From: Kitasatospora setae KM-6054
GTDB taxonomy: Bacteria; Actinomycetota; Actinomycetes; Streptomycetales; Streptomycetaceae
DNA length: 64,000 nt
Assembly: GCF_000269985.1 (NCBI RefSeq)
Contig: NC_016109.1
Coordinates: 6,103,001 to 6,167,000, forward strand
Direction of reading: 5' to 3'
Shown here: one piece after another, positions 50,220-59,317 of the stretch
Layout of the letters: each line of letters opens with the position of its first letter
How positions within the stretch are numbered: the first letter of the stretch is position 1
Position numbers and translations under genes: made by a program
Notes under the pieces: generated by a model
Seen by the model: only the letters and a program-made list of their open reading frames with translations
Told to the model about the DNA's origin: nothing
The model's database searches: none

Positions 50220-51661
50220 GACGACTCCGCCCGCGCGGGCCCCGCACCCTGCGGACCCGGCTGCTGGCCGGCCTGCTCACCCTGTTCGTGCTGATCTGCG
50301 CCGGCATCGGCACGGCCACCTGCGAGGCGCTGCGGCACTTCCTGGTCGACCGGCTCGACCAGCAGCTCGCCGCCGCCGGCGGCCACTACGCCGCCAGCCT
50401 CGAACACCCCGGCCAGAGCGACCACGACACCCGCGCCCAGGCCCCCGGCACCTTCGGCGCCCGGCTGGTCGACGGCGGCCTGACCCACGCCGCCGTGGTC
50501 GGCCCCCTCCCGCCGGGCCGGCGCGGCGACAGCGCCGACACCGCCGTCCCGCTCGACGCCGCCGACCTGGCCGCGCTGCGCGCCCTGGCCACCGACGGCC
50601 GCCCGCACGACCTCGACCTCTCGGCCCTCGGCCCCTACCGGGTCGCCGCCGTCACCTGCGACGACCACGACAGCCTGGTCACCGGCCTGCCGCTGCGTCC
50701 CGTCGACGAGACCATGCGCCACCTGCTGCTGATCGAACTCGTGGTCTTCACCGCCGCGCTCGCCACCGCCGCGGCCGCCGGCGCCCTCGCCGTCCGGTTC
50801 GCCCTGCGCCCGCTGGACCGGGTCGTCGCCACCGCCGAACGGGTCTCCGCCCGCCCGCTCGCCAGCGGCGCCGTCGACCTCGCCGAACGCGTCCCCGACG
50901 ACGACCCGCGCACCGAGGTCGGCCGGGTCGGCACCGCGCTCAACCGCCTGCTCGGCCACGTCGCGGACGCCCTGACCCGCCGCCAGGACGTCGAGGAGCG
51001 GCTGCGCGCGTTCGCCGCCGACGCCAGCCACGAACTGCGCAACCCGGTCGCCACCGTCCGCGGCCACGCCGAACTGGCCCTCCGGCACCCCGGGCCGGTG
51101 CCCGACCAGGTCCGGCACTCGCTGGAGCGGATCAGCGCCGAGTCCCGCCGGATGGGCGCCACCGTCGAGGACCTGCTGCTGCTGGCCCGCCTCGACGCCG
51201 GCCGCCCGCTCGCCCTCCAGGACACCGACCTCACCCGGATCGTCCTCGACTGCACCACCGACGCCAGGGCCGCCGCCCCCGGCCACCGCTGGCTGCTCGA
51301 CCTCCCCGCCGAGCCGGTCACCGTCCCCGGCGACCCGCACCGGCTCGCCCAGGTCGTCACCAACCTGCTGGCCAACGCCCGCACCCACACCCCCGACGGC
51401 ACCACCGTCACCCTGCGCCTCGCCCCGGCCGGCCGGCTCACCGTCACCGACGACGGCCCCGGCATCCCGGCCGGCCTGGCCCCGCACGTCTTCGACCGCT
51501 TCACCCGCGGCGACCGGGCCCGCTCCCGCCGCACCGGCTCCACCGGCCTCGGCCTCGCCATCGTCCGGGCCGTCGTCCACGCCCACCACGGCACCGTCAC
51601 CCTCGACAGCGCCCCGGGCCGCACCACCTTCACGGTCACCCTCGGCGTCCCCTCCGGCTAG
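50216..51661 (+). CDS. Membrane sensor histidine kinase
   Basis: A 481-aa HisKA-type kinase. Two membrane helices (LLAGLLTLFVLICAGIGTAT; LLLIELVVFTAALATAAAAG) flank an extracytoplasmic sensor of about 140 residues. A HAMP-like segment follows, then H-box ASHELRNPVATV, N-box NLLANARTHT, G1 DDGPGIPAG and G2 STGLGLAIVRAVV. Paired by ATGA overlap with the response regulator. Similar pairs in streptomycetes sense cell-envelope or redox stress; the signal here is unknown. Confidence 0.92.
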   Translation: MRRLRPRGPRTLRTRLLAGLLTLFVLICAGIGTATCEALRHFLVDRLDQQLAAAGGHYAASLEHPGQSDHDTRAQAPGTFGARLVDGGLTHAAVVGPLPPGRRGDSADTAVPLDAADLAALRALATDGRPHDLDLSALGPYRVAAVTCDDHDSLVTGLPLRPVDETMRHLLLIELVVFTAALATAAAAGALAVRFALRPLDRVVATAERVSARPLASGAVDLAERVPDDDPRTEVGRVGTALNRLLGHVADALTRRQDVEERLRAFAADASHELRNPVATVRGHAELALRHPGPVPDQVRHSLERISAESRRMGATVEDLLLLARLDAGRPLALQDTDLTRIVLDCTTDARAAAPGHRWLLDLPAEPVTVPGDPHRLAQVVTNLLANARTHTPDGTTVTLRLAPAGRLTVTDDGPGIPAGLAPHVFDRFTRGDRARSRRTGSTGLGLAIVRAVVHAHHGTVTLDSAPGRTTFTVTLGVPSG

Positions 51662-51679
51662 CGGACGCGGGCGGACGCG

Positions 51680-51721
51680 CGACGGCGGGGTGCCCGCCCG
51701 CAGGCGCGCACCCCGCCGTCG
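51680..51721. terminator. Bidirectional terminator between convergent genes
   Basis: A 14-bp perfect stem (51680-51693 with 51708-51721) lies between the histidine kinase and pepN stops. Confidence 0.8.
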
Positions 51722-51737
51722 TCCCCGCGGCGCCGGG

Positions 51738-54302
51738 TCAGCGGTCCGCGGCCTGCGCCTTCAGCGCCCGCTCCACACCGGCCCGGGCCTCCACGACCTG
51801 CCGCCGCAGCGCCGGCGCCGGCCCGGCGGCGGCGAGCCAGGCGTCGGTCGCGTCGAGGGTGGCCTGGGAGACCGCGTACGCGGGGTAGAGCCCGACGATG
51901 ATCTGCTGGGAGATCTCGTGGCTGCGGGTCTCCCACACCTGCTTGATCGCGGCGAAGTACTTCTCCGCGTACGGGGCCAGCAGCTCGCGCTGGTCGGCCT
52001 GCTGGAAGCCGGCGATGACGGCCTCCTGGACGTAGTTGGTGAGGGTGTCGGAGTCGACCACCGACGCCCACGCCTCGGCCTTGGCCGCCGCGGTGGGCCG
52101 GGCGGCCCGGCAGGTCGCGGCGTGCTCCTGCCCGGAGGAGGTGTTGTCGCGGGCGAGTTCGGCGTCGATCGCCGCCTCGTCGGCGCGGCCGGTGGCGACC
52201 AGGCGGGTGAGCAGCGTCCAGCGCAGCTCGGTGTCGACGGCCAGGCCCTCGACCTCGGCGGTGCCGTCCAGCAGCCCGGCGAGCAGCGCGAGCTGGCCGT
52301 CGGTGCGGGCGGCCCCGGCCAGCGCGCGGGCCCAGGCGAGCTGGTGGTCGCTGCCGGCGGGGGCGGTGCGCAGGGCGTCCTCCGCGGCGGCGGCCCACTG
52401 CCGCAGGCCGCTCTCGCGCCAGGCCGGGTCGGCGTACAGCTCCAGGGCGAGCTTGACCTGGCGCTGGACGGACTGGACGACGCCGATGTCGCTCTCGCGC
52501 TGGAGGCCGGAGAGGGCGAGCGCGAGGTAGTCGCGGGTGGCGAGTTCGCCGTCGCGGGTCATGTCCCAGGCGGAGGCCCAGCACAGGGCGCGCGGCAGCG
52601 AGTCGGCGAAGTCGCCGAGGTGCGCGGTGACGACGGCGAGCGAGTCGGCGTCGAGCCGGACCTTCGCGTAGGAGAGGTCGTCGTCGTTGAGCAGCAGCAC
52701 GGCGGGGCGGGCCCGGCCGGCCAGCTGCGGGACGGCGGTGCGCTCGCCGTCGACGTCCAGCTCGATCCGCTCGGTGCGGACCAGCTTGCCGTCGGTGAGC
52801 TCGTACAGGCCGACGGCGATCCGGTGCGGGCGCAGCACGGCCTCGCCGCGGGCGCCGGCCGGCAGCGCGGGGGCCTCCTGGCGGACGGCGAAGGACTCGA
52901 TGGTGCCGTCGGCGGCCAGGGTCAGCTCGGGGCGCAGCACGTTGATGCCGGCGGTCTCCAGCCACGCCTTCGACCAGGTCCTCAGGTCGCGGCCGCTGGC
53001 CTCCTCCAGGGCGCCGAGCAGGTCGGAGAGCCGGGTGTTGCCCCAGGCGTGGCGCTTGAAGTAGGCGCGCACGCCCTGGAAGAAGGCGTCCTGGCCGACG
53101 TAGGCGACCAGCTGCTTGAGCACCGAGGCGCCCTTGGCGTAGGTGATGCCGTCGAAGTTGACCTGGACGTCCTCCAGGTCGTTGATCTCCGCCATGATCG
53201 GGTGGGTGGAGGGCAGTTGGTCCTGCCGGTACGCCCAGGTCTTCATCTGGTTGGCGAAGGTGGTCCAGGAGTGCGGCCACTTGGAGCCGGGGGCCTCGGC
53301 CTGGCAGACGACCTCGGCGAAGGTGGCGAAGGACTCGTTCAGCCAGAGGTCGTTCCACCACTCCATGGTGACCAGGTCGCCGAACCACATGTGGGCGAGC
53401 TCGTGCAGGATGGTCGCGGCGCGGGCCTCGTAGGAGGCGTCGGTGACCTTGGAACGGAACACGTACTGGTCGCGGAAGGTGACGGCGCCCGCGTTCTCCA
53501 TCGCCCCGGCGTTGAACTCCGGGACGAACAGCTGGTCGTACTTGGCGAACGGGAAGGGGAAGTCGAACTTCTCCTGGAAGTAGTCGAAGCCCTGCCGGGT
53601 GACCGCGAAGATCGCGTCCGCGTCCAGGAACTCGCGCAGCGACGGGCGGCAGTAGACGCCGAACGGCACGTGCTGCGCGCCGTTGTCGTAGCTGTCGAAG
53701 ACGCCGACGTACGGGCCGGCGATCAGCGCGGTGATGTAGGTGGAGATCCGGGGGGTGGGCTCGAAGGTCCACACCCGGGTGTCGCCGTCGCCGGCCGGCT
53801 CGGGGGTGGGGGAGTTGGAGACCACGACCCAGCCGGCCGGGGCGGTGACGGTGAAGGCGAAGGTGGCCTTCAGGTCGGGCTGCTCGAAGTTGGCGAAGAC
53901 GCGGCGGGCGTCCGGCACCTCGAACTGGGTGTAGAGGTAGGTCTCGCCGTCGGCCGGGTCGACGAAGCGGTGCAGCCCCTCGCCGGTGTTGGTGTAGGCG
54001 CAGTCGGCGACGACCCGCAGCTCGTTCTCGGCGGCCAGGCCGGGCAGCGTGATCCGGCTGTCGGCGAAGTTCTCCGGGGGGAGGGCGCGGCCGTTGAGGA
54101 CGATCTCGGTCACGGCGGGGGCGACCAGGTCGATGAAGGTGGTGGCGCCGGGCTCGGCGGCGGTGAACCGGACCACGGTGGTGGACCGGAAGGTGCCGCC
54201 CTCGCGCGCGGAGCTCAGGTCGAGCTCGATCTCGTACGCGTCCACGGCCAGGAGTGCGGCCCGGGTGCGGGCCTCCTCACGGGTCAAGTTGGTGCCAGGC
54301 AC
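51738..54302 (-). CDS. pepN: Aminopeptidase N, M1 family
   Basis: An 854-aa zinc metallopeptidase of the usual actinobacterial PepN size. The exopeptidase signature GAMENAG (NAGAMENAGAVTF) and zinc site HELAHMWFGDLVTMEWWND with distal Glu in WLNESFATFAEV are intact. Beta N-terminal and helical C-terminal ERAP1-like domains are present. It removes N-terminal residues from peptides in the cytosol. GTG 54302 (VPGTNLTREEARTRA) is chosen on AAGGAG eight bases upstream. Divergent from rok7B7. Confidence 0.93.
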   Translation of the reverse strand: MPGTNLTREEARTRAALLAVDAYEIELDLSSAREGGTFRSTTVVRFTAAEPGATTFIDLVAPAVTEIVLNGRALPPENFADSRITLPGLAAENELRVVADCAYTNTGEGLHRFVDPADGETYLYTQFEVPDARRVFANFEQPDLKATFAFTVTAPAGWVVVSNSPTPEPAGDGDTRVWTFEPTPRISTYITALIAGPYVGVFDSYDNGAQHVPFGVYCRPSLREFLDADAIFAVTRQGFDYFQEKFDFPFPFAKYDQLFVPEFNAGAMENAGAVTFRDQYVFRSKVTDASYEARAATILHELAHMWFGDLVTMEWWNDLWLNESFATFAEVVCQAEAPGSKWPHSWTTFANQMKTWAYRQDQLPSTHPIMAEINDLEDVQVNFDGITYAKGASVLKQLVAYVGQDAFFQGVRAYFKRHAWGNTRLSDLLGALEEASGRDLRTWSKAWLETAGINVLRPELTLAADGTIESFAVRQEAPALPAGARGEAVLRPHRIAVGLYELTDGKLVRTERIELDVDGERTAVPQLAGRARPAVLLLNDDDLSYAKVRLDADSLAVVTAHLGDFADSLPRALCWASAWDMTRDGELATRDYLALALSGLQRESDIGVVQSVQRQVKLALELYADPAWRESGLRQWAAAAEDALRTAPAGSDHQLAWARALAGAARTDGQLALLAGLLDGTAEVEGLAVDTELRWTLLTRLVATGRADEAAIDAELARDNTSSGQEHAATCRAARPTAAAKAEAWASVVDSDTLTNYVQEAVIAGFQQADQRELLAPYAEKYFAAIKQVWETRSHEISQQIIVGLYPAYAVSQATLDATDAWLAAAGPAPALRRQVVEARAGVERALKAQAADR

Positions 54303-54407
54303 TCGCAGGACTCCTTCGTCAGGGCTCGGGTTACCGGGAATCCTCCCATGCGAGTAACGATCCGTGTTCGTGCTTGACTCCCCCTCCGAGCAGTACCGGA
54401 GCATAGA

Positions 54408-54433
54408 GTTCAGAAGTTGAAGCTGAACTTCAG
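54408..54433. promoter_or_regulatory. Palindromic operator candidate upstream of rok7B7
   Basis: CTGAA-C-TTCAG (54423-54433) is a perfect palindrome, and GTTCAG (54408-54413) forms a second inverted pair with CTGAAC (54423-54428). It lies 32 bases before the ROK regulator start and is a candidate autoregulatory site. Confidence 0.5.
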
Positions 54434-54465
54434 ACGAACCGCACGTACGCCCAGGAGGGTGGAAC

Positions 54466-55635
54466 ATGTCGACGGACACACCGGGATCGCAGTCCTCACT
54501 GCACCGGGCCAATCTCGAACGGGTGCTGCGAGCGGTGCGGATGGCCGGTTCGCTGACCCAGGCCGAGATCGCCCGGGGCACGGGGCTGTCGGCCGCGACG
54601 GTGTCCAACATCGTCCGCGAGCTCAAGGAGTCCGGCACCGTGGTGGTGGCGGACACCTCCTCGGGCGGCCGGCGGGCGCGCAGCGTGTCGCTGAGCGGGG
54701 ACGCCGGGATCGTGGTCGGAGTGGACTTCGGCCACACCCACCTGCGGGTGGCGGTGGGCAACCTGGCGCACCGGGTGCTGGCCGAGGAGAGCGAGCCGCT
54801 GGACGTGGACGTCTCCGCCCAGCAGGGCTTCGACCGGGCCGAGCGGATGGTCGAGCGGCTGCTGGGCCAGGCCGGCTTCCCGGCCGACAAGGTGATCGGG
54901 GTCGGCCTGGGCGTGCCGGGCCCGATCGACGTGGAGACCGGCGCGCTCGGCTCGACCGCGATCCTGCCGGGCTGGACGGGCGTGATGCCGGGCCGGGAGC
55001 TGTCCGGGCGCCTGGGCATGCCGGTGCACGTGGACAACGACGCCAACCTGGGCGCGCTGGGCGAGCTGGTCTGGGGCGCCGGGCGGGGCCTGGGCGACCT
55101 GGCGTACATCAAGGTGGCCAGCGGCGTCGGCTCCGGCCTGGTGATCAACGGCCAGATCTACCGGGGCCCGGGCGGCACCGCGGGCGAGATCGGCCACATC
55201 ACGCTGGACGAGGCCGGGCCGGTCTGCCGCTGCGGCAACCGCGGCTGCCTGGAGACCTTCGTCGGCTCCCGCTACCTGCTCAACCTCTTGAACGCCAACC
55301 ACCCGGGCGAGTTGAGCCTGAGCCGGGTGGTGCAGCTGGCCCAGCAGGGCGACCTCGGCTGCCGCCGGGTGATCGCCGACGCGGGCCGGCAGATCGGCAT
55401 GGGCGTGGCCACCCTGTGCAACCTGCTCAACCCCCGCCGGGTGATCCTCGGCGGCGACCTCGCGGAAGCCGGTGAGCTGGTGCTTTCCCCGATCCGGGAC
55501 TCGGTGGCACGGTACGCGATCCCCAGTGCCGCCCGGCAGCTGTCGGTCGTCCCGGGGACGCTCGGCGGCCGGGCCGAGGTGCTCGGCGCGCTGGCCCTGG
55601 TGATGAGCGAGATGGGGGAGACGGGCGTGCTCTGA
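54466..55635 (+). CDS. rok7B7: ROK-family transcriptional regulator (Rok7B7-like)
   Basis: A 389-aa ROK regulator. Winged HTH (about residues 20-75: TQAEIARGTGLSAATVSNIV), then the ROK kinase-like domain with VVGVDFGHTHLRVAVGN, VHVDNDANLGALGE, GEIGHITLDEAGP and zinc motif CRCGNRGCLETF. AGGAGG precedes ATG 54466. Immediately followed by xylFGH as in S. coelicolor SCO6008-6011, where Rok7B7 affects xylose uptake, carbon catabolite repression and antibiotic production (recalled). It is probably a regulator of the downstream transporter and of itself. Confidence 0.85.
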   Translation: MSTDTPGSQSSLHRANLERVLRAVRMAGSLTQAEIARGTGLSAATVSNIVRELKESGTVVVADTSSGGRRARSVSLSGDAGIVVGVDFGHTHLRVAVGNLAHRVLAEESEPLDVDVSAQQGFDRAERMVERLLGQAGFPADKVIGVGLGVPGPIDVETGALGSTAILPGWTGVMPGRELSGRLGMPVHVDNDANLGALGELVWGAGRGLGDLAYIKVASGVGSGLVINGQIYRGPGGTAGEIGHITLDEAGPVCRCGNRGCLETFVGSRYLLNLLNANHPGELSLSRVVQLAQQGDLGCRRVIADAGRQIGMGVATLCNLLNPRRVILGGDLAEAGELVLSPIRDSVARYAIPSAARQLSVVPGTLGGRAEVLGALALVMSEMGETGVL

Positions 55636-55656
55636 GTCACGTCCGGGGGGGTCCAT

Positions 55657-55682
55657 AGGCTCACTCGGTATCGGGTGAGCCT
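55657..55682. terminator. Short hairpin after rok7B7
   Basis: AGGCTCAC (55657-55664) pairs with GTGAGCCT (55675-55682) around a 10-base loop, 22 bases past the stop. It could end rok7B7 or act in the xylF leader. Confidence 0.5.
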
Positions 55683-55816
55683 TCAGGAAGATAACGAAAG
55701 GGTTTGAATCCCGGGGGTCCCGGTTTTACTTATTGACGACAAGCTTCGTGACGGGGTTGACTCCTGCCCACCTCGCCGCGACATTTCGCGGCTCTGTCAG
55801 GGAGGCTCCCCCCACC

Positions 55817-56914
55817 ATGAACGCAATGATGCGTCGCGTCGCCGTCGGCACTGTCGCCGTCTCGATGGCTCTCACCATGGCCGCCTGCGGCAAGGCCGGT
55901 GACGACAAGAAGAAGGACGCGGCCGCTTCGGGCGACAGCAAGTCCATCGGCCTCCTGCTGCCGGAGAACGCCTCCTCGACCCGCTACGAGTCCTTCGACA
56001 AGCCGTTCATCGAGGCCAAGGTCAAGGAGCTGTGCGCCGACTGCAAGGTCGAGTACAACAACGCCGAGGGCTCCGCCGCCAAGCAGAAGCAGCAGTTCGA
56101 CACCCTGATCGCGCAGGGCGTCAAGGTGATCATCCTGGACGCGTTCGACGCCAAGTCCACCCAGGCGTGGGTCGCCGAGGCCGCGAAGAAGAACGTCAAG
56201 GTCATCGCGTACGACCGGCTGGCCACCGGCCCGGTCTCCGCCTACGTCTCGTTCGACAACGAGAAGGTCGGCGAGCTCCAGGGCCAGGCCCTGGTCGACG
56301 CGCTGGGCGCCAAGGCCGCCGACGCCAACGTCGTGATGATCAACGGTGACGAGGCCGACCCGAACGCCGGCAAGTTCAAGTCGGGCGCCCACAAGGTGCT
56401 GGACGGCAAGGTCAAGAAGGTCGTCTACGAGCAGAGCGGCGAGTGGAAGCCCACCGTCGCGGGCCAGAAGGTCGGCGCCGCCATCTCGCAGCTCGGCAAG
56501 GACGGCTTCCAGGCCGTCTACTCGGCCAACGACGGCATGGCCGCCGCCATCATCACCCAGCTGAAGTCGCAGGGCATCAACGTCCCGGTCGGCGGCCAGG
56601 ACGCGGGCCTCGACGCCATCCAGCGCCTGGTCTCCGGCGACCAGGCGTACACCATCTACAAGGCGTACAAGCCGCTGGCCGACTCGGCCGCCCAGCTCGC
56701 GGTCAACCTGCTGCAGGGCAAGGACATCAAGTCCGTCGCCACCTCGACCATCGACAGCGACACCGACAAGGGCATCCCGGCCCAGCTGCTGGAGCCGAAG
56801 GTCGTCACCAAGGCGAACATCAAGGACACCGTGGTCGCCGACAAGCTCTACACGGTCGCGGACATCTGCACCGCCGACTACGCGGCCGCCTGCGCCACCG
56901 CCGGCCTGAAGTAA
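55817..56914 (+). CDS. xylF: Xylose-type sugar-binding lipoprotein (XylF)
   Basis: A 365-aa periplasmic-binding family 4/ribose-type lipoprotein. Signal ends L-T-M-A-A-C with lipid Cys at residue 24, then a Lys/Asp-rich linker and SIGLLLPENASSTRYESFDK, DTLIAQGVKVIILDAFDAKS, INGDEADPNAGKFKSG and YSANDGMAAAII, as in XylF/ChvE. It binds extracytoplasmic pentose for XylG/XylH. ATG 55817 has GGAGG 11 bases upstream; ATG 55826 is in frame. A 15-bp hairpin follows the stop, likely setting higher expression than xylGH. Confidence 0.92.
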   Translation: MNAMMRRVAVGTVAVSMALTMAACGKAGDDKKKDAAASGDSKSIGLLLPENASSTRYESFDKPFIEAKVKELCADCKVEYNNAEGSAAKQKQQFDTLIAQGVKVIILDAFDAKSTQAWVAEAAKKNVKVIAYDRLATGPVSAYVSFDNEKVGELQGQALVDALGAKAADANVVMINGDEADPNAGKFKSGAHKVLDGKVKKVVYEQSGEWKPTVAGQKVGAAISQLGKDGFQAVYSANDGMAAAIITQLKSQGINVPVGGQDAGLDAIQRLVSGDQAYTIYKAYKPLADSAAQLAVNLLQGKDIKSVATSTIDSDTDKGIPAQLLEPKVVTKANIKDTVVADKLYTVADICTADYAAACATAGLK

Positions 56915-56921
56915 CACCCGC

Positions 56922-56960
56922 CCGGCGGGGGCTCCCCGACCACCCGGGAGCCCCCGCCGG
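56922..56960. terminator. Intra-operon attenuator hairpin between xylF and xylG
   Basis: A perfect 15-bp stem CCGGCGGGGGCTCCC (56922-56936) / GGGAGCCCCCGCCGG (56946-56960) starts seven bases after the xylF stop. It is probably a partial terminator or 3' stabiliser. Confidence 0.75.
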
Positions 56961-57084
56961 CCGGCGTCCCACCCCCCAGCACTTCAAGCAGCACAGCAGC
57001 ACTACCCCGCGCGCCCGGCCCGGCGCGCGGGACGGCCGTGCCGGAAACGTCAGGTCCGGCACGGGACTCAAGGAGTTGGTTCAC

Positions 57085-57864
57085 GTGACAGGCGCACCCG
57101 TACTGGCGTTGCGCGGGGTCTCCAAGCGCTTCGGTGCCGTTCAGGCGCTCACCGACGTGCACTTGGAGGTCCACGCGGGCGAGGTCGTCGCCCTGGTCGG
57201 CGACAACGGTGCCGGCAAGTCCACCCTGGTGAAGACCATCGCGGGCGTCCACCCGATCGACGAGGGCGTCATCGAGTGGGAGGGCCGGGCGGTCAACATC
57301 AACCGCCCGCAGGACGCCCAGCAGCTCGGCGTCGCCACCGTCTACCAGGACCTCGCGCTCTGCGACAACCTCGACGTGGTCGGCAACCTCTTCCTCGGCC
57401 GCGAGCTCAAGCGCTTCGGCACCCTGGACGAGGTCGCGATGGAGAAGCGCGCCCGCGAGCTCCTCGACACCCTGTCGATCCGCATCCCCAGCGTCCGGAT
57501 CCCGATCGCCGGCCTGTCCGGCGGCCAGCGCCAGGTGGTCGCGATCGCCCGCGCCCTGGTCGGCGACCCGAAGATCGTCATCCTGGACGAGCCCACCGCC
57601 GCCCTCGGCGTCGAGCAGACCGCCCAGGTCCTGGACCTGGTCGAGCGGCTCCGCCAGCGCGGCCTCGGCGTGATCCTGATCAGCCACAACATGGCCGACG
57701 TCAAGGCCGTCGCGGACACCGTCGCGGTGCTCCGCCTGGGCCGCAACAACGGCAGCTTCGAGGTGGCCGGCACCTCGCACGAGGAGATCATCTCCGCCAT
57801 CACCGGCGCCACCGACAACGCGGTGACACGTCGTCAGGCCCGAATCGCGGAGGAAGCCAAGTGA
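57085..57864 (+). CDS. xylG: Sugar ABC transporter ATP-binding protein (XylG-like, single cassette)
   Basis: A 259-aa single-cassette ATPase: Walker A VGDNGAGKSTLVKTIAG, Q-loop ATVYQDLALCDNLDVV, signature LSGGQRQVVAIARAL, Walker B IVILDEPTAALG, and His in ILISHNMADV. Enteric XylG has two fused cassettes; the one-cassette form is normal in streptomycetes and probably acts as a homodimer. GTG 57085 has AAGGAG nine bases upstream. Its stop overlaps xylH by four bases (GTGA). Confidence 0.92.
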   Translation: MTGAPVLALRGVSKRFGAVQALTDVHLEVHAGEVVALVGDNGAGKSTLVKTIAGVHPIDEGVIEWEGRAVNINRPQDAQQLGVATVYQDLALCDNLDVVGNLFLGRELKRFGTLDEVAMEKRARELLDTLSIRIPSVRIPIAGLSGGQRQVVAIARALVGDPKIVILDEPTAALGVEQTAQVLDLVERLRQRGLGVILISHNMADVKAVADTVAVLRLGRNNGSFEVAGTSHEEIISAITGATDNAVTRRQARIAEEAK

Positions 57865-59117
57865 GCACCGAGACCCCCACCACCACCCCCGCCCCCGCGG
57901 TGGACCCGCGCCTGCTGGTCCGCAAGGAGGGCCTGGCCGGCTACTTCGACGAGTTCGGCCGCAAGATCCGCAGCGGCGAGCTCGGCTCGCTGCCGGTGGT
58001 CGTCGGCCTGATCGTGATCGCCGCGATCTTCCAGTTCAAGACCGGCTCCTTCCTCAACGCCGACAACCTCACCAACATCACCAAGTGGATCGCGGGCCCC
58101 GGCCTGATCGCGGTCGGCGTGGTGTTCGTGCTGCTGCTCGGCGAGATCGACCTCTCGCTCGGCTCGGTGGCCGGCGCCACCGCCGCCATCACCTCGGTGC
58201 TCTCGGTCCGCCAGGGCCTGAACGAGTGGCTCGCGATCGTGCTGGCGATCGCCGCCGCGATCGCCATCGGCGCCCTGCACGGCTACTTCTTCGCGAAGAT
58301 CGGCGTCCCCGCGTTCGTCGTCACGCTGGCCGGCATGCTCGCCTGGAACGGCCTGCAGATGCTCGTCCTGGGCACCCTGGGCACCGTCAACAACCCGATG
58401 GACGGCGTGGTCGCCAACCTGGACACCTACTTCCTGGGCGACGGCGACGTCCTCTGGGCCTGGCTGTTCGCGATCGTCACCATCGTGCTGTTCGGCGGCG
58501 GCCAGCTGCTCGACTCCCGCCGCCGCGCCGCGGCCGGCCTGCCCGCCCGCCCGGTCAGCGAGATCGCGCTGCGCACCGGCGTGATCGGTGTCGTCCTGCT
58601 GGTCGCCGCCTACATGCTCAACCAGGACAGCGGCCTGCCGCTGCCGCTGGTGATCCTGGTCGGCGTCGTCGCGCTCGGCGACTTCGTGCTGCGCCGCACC
58701 GCCTACGGCCGGCAGATCTTCGCGGTCGGCGGCGGCATCGAGGCGGCCCGCCGCTCGGGCATCAACGTCGCCTGGGTGCGGATCTCGGTCTACATGATCT
58801 CGGCCGGCCTGGCCGGCTTCGGCGGCCTGTTCATCGCCTCCCAGCAGGGCTCCGCGGACAAGGCGCTGGGCAGCGGCAACATCCTGATGAGCGCGATCGC
58901 CGCCGCCGTCATCGGCGGCACCAGCCTCTTCGGCGGCCGCGGCAAGACCTGGTCGGCGCTGCTCGGCGCGCTGGTCATCCAGTCCATCACCACCGGTCTG
59001 GACATGGTGCACGCCCAGCAGGCCATCCAGTACATGATCACCGGCGCGGTGCTGCTCGCCGCGGTGGTCCTGGACTCGGTCTCCCGCCGCACCCAGAAGT
59101 CCCACGGCCGCGGCTGA
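57861..59117 (+). CDS. xylH: Sugar ABC transporter permease (XylH)
   Basis: A 418-aa CUT2-family permease of about ten helices: LPVVVGLIVIAAIFQFKTGS, GLIAVGVVFVLLLGEIDLSL, the conserved GSVAGATAAI after a membrane Asp, and AVGGGIEAARRSGINVAWVR near the cytoplasmic coupling loop. The N-terminal 45 residues are cytosolic. It forms the pentose channel with XylG. GTG 57861 is translationally coupled to xylG. A 16-bp terminator follows. Confidence 0.92.
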   Translation: MSTETPTTTPAPAVDPRLLVRKEGLAGYFDEFGRKIRSGELGSLPVVVGLIVIAAIFQFKTGSFLNADNLTNITKWIAGPGLIAVGVVFVLLLGEIDLSLGSVAGATAAITSVLSVRQGLNEWLAIVLAIAAAIAIGALHGYFFAKIGVPAFVVTLAGMLAWNGLQMLVLGTLGTVNNPMDGVVANLDTYFLGDGDVLWAWLFAIVTIVLFGGGQLLDSRRRAAAGLPARPVSEIALRTGVIGVVLLVAAYMLNQDSGLPLPLVILVGVVALGDFVLRRTAYGRQIFAVGGGIEAARRSGINVAWVRISVYMISAGLAGFGGLFIASQQGSADKALGSGNILMSAIAAAVIGGTSLFGGRGKTWSALLGALVIQSITTGLDMVHAQQAIQYMITGAVLLAAVVLDSVSRRTQKSHGRG

Positions 59118-59132
59118 CCCCCGGCCGCACCC

Positions 59133-59181
59133 CGAACCGCGCGACCGCGCTCCCGTACCAGGGGCCGGTCGCGCGGTTCGG
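59133..59181. terminator. Terminator after xylH
   Basis: A perfect 16-bp stem (59133-59148 with 59166-59181) and a 17-base loop lies 15 bases past the xylH stop. Confidence 0.8.
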
Positions 59182-59317
59182 CGCGTTCCGCGGCGGCCAC
59201 CCGAAGGGGGGTACGGGTTGCCCCCCGCACTACGGACCGGTAATGGACATTAGACTCAAGCGGGGCGTACGCCCTCCGGGCCCATGCGGGCGCGAGAACT
59301 TGGACGAGGAGGAACGG

